The translations under genes and the position numbers were made by a program. Shown here one piece after another: positions 13,482 to 14,864 of a stretch of DNA of 14,864 nucleotides (its first letter is position 1; each line of letters starts with the position of its first letter). Source of the DNA: Candidatus Egerieicola pullicola (lineage in GTDB: Bacteria; Bacillota; Clostridia; Oscillospirales; Ruminococcaceae); NCBI GenBank assembly GCA_018712465.1, contig DVGY01000158.1:1-14864 (forward strand), given 5' to 3'. The notes below the pieces were generated by a model that was given only the letters and a program-made list of their open reading frames with translations, was not told the origin of the DNA and searched no databases.

Positions 13482-13574
13482 GCCTTAATTTGCGGCATTG
13501 GCTGATTGCCTCAGCCTGAAAAGCCCAAAGACAATCCCAATGGGGGAATTCCAATCCGGTGGAGTAAGGAACGG

Positions 13575-13620
13575 AGAAAAGAAAAACAGCCCGGGCTTGC
13601 GTGGAGCAGTAGCCCGGGTT
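13575..13620 (-). terminator. second (outer) terminator of the sleB-like gene
   Basis: A 10-bp stem with one wobble (AGCCCGGGCT 13588-13597, AGCCCGGGTT 13611-13620) and 13-nt loop. The minus strand continues GTTTTTCTTTTC. It backs up the nearer stem at 13643-13662 and also protects gpmI from opposing transcription. Confidence 0.8.
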
Positions 13621-13626
13621 GAGGGT

Positions 13627-13662
13627 GAAATAATAAGAAAGATGCAGGGGTTTCCCCCTGCA
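13627..13662 (-). terminator. first terminator of the sleB-like gene
   Basis: TGCAGGGG/CCCCTGCA (13643-13650, 13655-13662) with a 4-nt loop, followed on the minus strand by the T-rich CTTTCTTATTATTTC. It lies 46 bp past the stop of the hydrolase gene. Its stem is nearly identical to 5273-5293, and on the plus strand it continues CCCCACCACCTTTTTTGA, part of the interspersed element. Confidence 0.7.
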
Positions 13663-13708
13663 CCCCACCACCTTTTTTGAAAAAAAGCTGGACTAAAAAA
13701 CTTCTGGT

Positions 13709-14389
13709 TTAACTGCAAAACAGATGCTTGCCGATGCGCTTAATCACCGGTCGGGTACGAATCCAGGCGTTGCTGGTCTTGTCCGGGTTATAATAGTAGA
13801 TAGCGCCGCCGCTGGGGTCCCAGCCGTTTAAGGCGTCCCGGGCAGCCTGATAGGCAGAATCTGCAATGGGCTCATTGAACTGCCCGTCGGTGATGGCGGT
13901 GAAGGCGCCGGGCTGGTAGATGACTCCTGCCAAGGTGTCGGGGAAAGAAGGGTGGGCGATACGGTTGAGAACGCAGGCACCCACTGCGACCTGGCCTTCA
14001 TAGGTTTCTCCCCGGGCTTCTGCTGAAATGATCCGGGCCAAAAGGTAGACATTGCTGTCGGTGGCTGCCGGAATTTCACCTACAGTGATACCGAGTTTTT
14101 TCAAAGTCGCCGGTCCGGCAATGCCGTCTGCCGCTAAGCCGTTGTGCTTTTGAAAACGAATCACTGCTTCCCGGGTGGCGCTGCCGTAAATGCCGTCCAC
14201 GTTGCCGTTATATAGTCCGTACTCTTTCAATTTCTCCTGGATGGCTTTCACTTCATTGCCTCGGCTTCCCATTTGGGACAGGGCGCTCTGAATTTGGTAT
14301 TCTTGGGTAAAATAATGAATGCCCCCCAGCAGCAGTGCTGCGCAGAGCAGTACGATAATCAGGCGGATGGCCGCCGTTTTTCCCTTCAT
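13709..14389 (-). CDS. sleB: SleB-like spore cortex-lytic / cell wall hydrolase
   Basis: A 226-residue exported hydrolase. Residues 7-27 form one hydrophobic helix (uncleaved anchor or signal), 42-100 a peptidoglycan-binding type 1 domain (GNEVKAIQEKLKEYGLYNG, then GIYGSATREAVIRFQ), and 116-226 the Hydrolase_2/SleB catalytic domain. In the latter, Glu124 in ISAEARGE is the expected catalytic glutamate, and GQVAVGACVLNR plus the C-terminal IGKHLFCS are typical. SleB acts as a lytic transglycosylase on muramic-delta-lactam cortex during germination. The ATG at 14389 follows GGGAGGAA; an upstream in-frame ATG at 14449 lacks a comparable site and would add a polar stretch before the signal. It is transcribed away from the rRNA operon. 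It could instead be a vegetative wall hydrolase. ypeB, its usual partner, is absent. Confidence 0.88.
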   Translation of the reverse strand: MKGKTAAIRLIIVLLCAALLLGGIHYFTQEYQIQSALSQMGSRGNEVKAIQEKLKEYGLYNGNVDGIYGSATREAVIRFQKHNGLAADGIAGPATLKKLGITVGEIPAATDSNVYLLARIISAEARGETYEGQVAVGACVLNRIAHPSFPDTLAGVIYQPGAFTAITDGQFNEPIADSAYQAARDALNGWDPSGGAIYYYNPDKTSNAWIRTRPVIKRIGKHLFCS

Positions 14390-14529
14390 GCCGGATTCCT
14401 CCCTTTGGGTGTTTTTCCTATTCTGTCCTGGCTTTTTGGAGGTATACACAGCTTGATGCAGGAATTTTACCTTTGTTCTCTATTAAATTTTATAGAATAT
14501 TGTTTTATTAACCCAATTAAAAAAAGTGC
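14390..14529 (-). promoter_or_regulatory. upstream region of the sleB-like gene
   Basis: AT-rich DNA. A possible sigma-A site on the minus strand is TTGGGT, 16 bp, TATAAA (around 14515-14488). A convincing sigma-G promoter was not found by eye. Confidence 0.25.
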
Positions 14530-14558
14530 TTGACATTTTAGGGGTGAGATGGTAAACT
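14530..14558 (+). promoter_or_regulatory. rRNA operon promoter P1
   Basis: Consensus TTGACA (14530-14535), 17-bp spacer, TAAACT (14553-14558) with extended TGG, preceded by an A tract. Confidence 0.8.
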
Positions 14559-14585
14559 AATCAAGTCGCCACGAGAGAGACGAAC

Positions 14586-14635
14586 TTGAGATTCAAAAAA
14601 ATCTCAAAAAAATCTGAAAAAACCCCTTGACAAGG
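14586..14635 (+). promoter_or_regulatory. A-tract UP-like element and hairpin upstream of P2
   Basis: Three A tracts of 6-8 bases at about one helical turn spacing (14595-14601, 14606-14612, 14617-14622/14627-14632) resemble an UP element that boosts rRNA promoters. A perfect 8-bp dyad TTGAGATT/AATCTCAA (14586-14593, 14600-14607) lies within the P1 transcript. Confidence 0.6.
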
Positions 14636-14636
14636 C

Positions 14637-14665
14637 GGTTGAAACGTGGTATAATAAATAAGCTG
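14637..14665 (+). promoter_or_regulatory. rRNA operon promoter P2
   Basis: Full consensus TTGACA (14637-14642), 17-bp spacer, TATAAT (14660-14665) with extended TGG. Start expected near 14672. It is the strongest promoter in the window. Confidence 0.92.
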
Positions 14666-14671
14666 TCCTCG

Positions 14672-14853
14672 AGAGAGGAAAGCGAAAATGGATCTTGAAA
14701 ATTAAACAATGGAAAGGTAAAGTACGCAAGAAGAATTGACTCTGTTAATTTTTCAGGTGAAAATACAGACAGTAAGAACGACAGTCAGTAGACGAAGCTA
14801 GGTTCTTGATTTACTAGATTAGATCAGATTGAGAGATCTGTTTTAATACCATT
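14672..14853 (+). promoter_or_regulatory. 16S rRNA leader with boxA-like antitermination signal
   Basis: The leader opens with a 5-bp hairpin closed by a GNRA-type GAGA loop (14676-14689). GATCTTGAAAATTAAACA at 14691-14708 resembles the Firmicutes rRNA boxA. The remaining stretch would pair with the 16S-23S spacer to form the RNase III processing stem. There is no open gene in 14390-14853. Confidence 0.7.
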
Positions 14854-14864
14854 AAATTAAGAGT
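14854..14864 (+). rRNA. rrs: 16S rRNA, first bases only (window edge)
   Basis: The window ends AAATTAAGAGT, which matches the 5' terminus of bacterial 16S rRNA (compare AAATTGAAGAGT before TTTGAT in E. coli). With the tandem consensus promoters and boxA-like leader just upstream, this is very likely the start of a 16S gene cut by the window edge. Confidence 0.75.

Noticed and set aside
11894..13498. Long open frame (534 codons) on the minus strand opposite gpmI
   Set aside because: Complete antisense overlap with a well-conserved enzyme gene, with no start signal and no protein-family features.
1..14864. CRISPR array, transposase, phage or tRNA genes
   Set aside because: No regularly spaced repeats, no transposase or integrase motifs and no cloverleaf with a T-loop sequence were seen on either strand.

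Overview
The window looks like chromosomal DNA from a spore-forming or spore-descended Gram-positive anaerobe of the class Clostridia, most likely Oscillospirales (Ruminococcaceae/Oscillospiraceae-like). The evidence is SpoVS, YmdB and an SleB-type cortex hydrolase, strong AGGAGG ribosome binding sites, sigma-A promoters with extended -10 (TGnTATAAT) elements, a DUF5685 / J-domain pair, and a Firmicutes-style rRNA leader. Placement below class level is inference. Most of the window is ordinary core genome. No phage genes, transposase, CRISPR array or tRNA was seen.

Layout. (1) 1-3736: a galactose-type block, with an AraC-family regulator on the minus strand divergent from galK (a divergent galactokinase subfamily) and galE; galT is not here. 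(2) 3823-4951: ymdB and spoVS, the same neighbour pair as in Bacillus subtilis but without rny upstream, followed by 362 bp of gene-free, hairpin-rich DNA ending in a terminator. (3) 5314-7387, minus strand: a tight three-gene operon of a DUF5685 protein (TTG start), a J-domain/TPR-like protein with a nine-cysteine tail, and a six-helix membrane protein. It ends in a strong terminator and has a 5' leader with competing hairpins. (4) 7663-9057: trmL (TTG start) and a DegV-family lipid-binding protein. (5) 9317-13432: the glycolytic cluster pgk, tpiA, gpmI, with its own promoter before pgk and a likely internal promoter before gpmI. (6) 13709-14389, minus: an SleB-like peptidoglycan hydrolase with two stacked terminators. 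(7) 14530-14864: tandem rRNA promoters P1 and P2, a leader with a boxA-like antitermination signal, and the first bases of a 16S rRNA gene at the window edge.

How the genes work together. GalK and GalE supply two of the Leloir steps under probable AraC-type control. Pgk, TpiA and GpmI carry lower glycolysis. SpoVS, YmdB and the SleB-like protein point to sporulation and germination. The DUF5685/J-domain/membrane trio is the least understood unit and the best candidate for an undescribed system: the first protein has Asp-rich motifs reminiscent of all-alpha isoprenoid synthases, the second couples a chaperone J domain to a cysteine string, and the third is membrane embedded.

Among non-coding signals, a family of short, GC-rich, terminator-like interspersed elements recurs in the intergenic regions (about 5186-5213, 5273-5293, 11488-11549, 11802-11850, 13446-13471, 13643-13702) in both orientations. 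The 421-bp spacer between tpiA and gpmI is almost a continuous ladder of hairpins.
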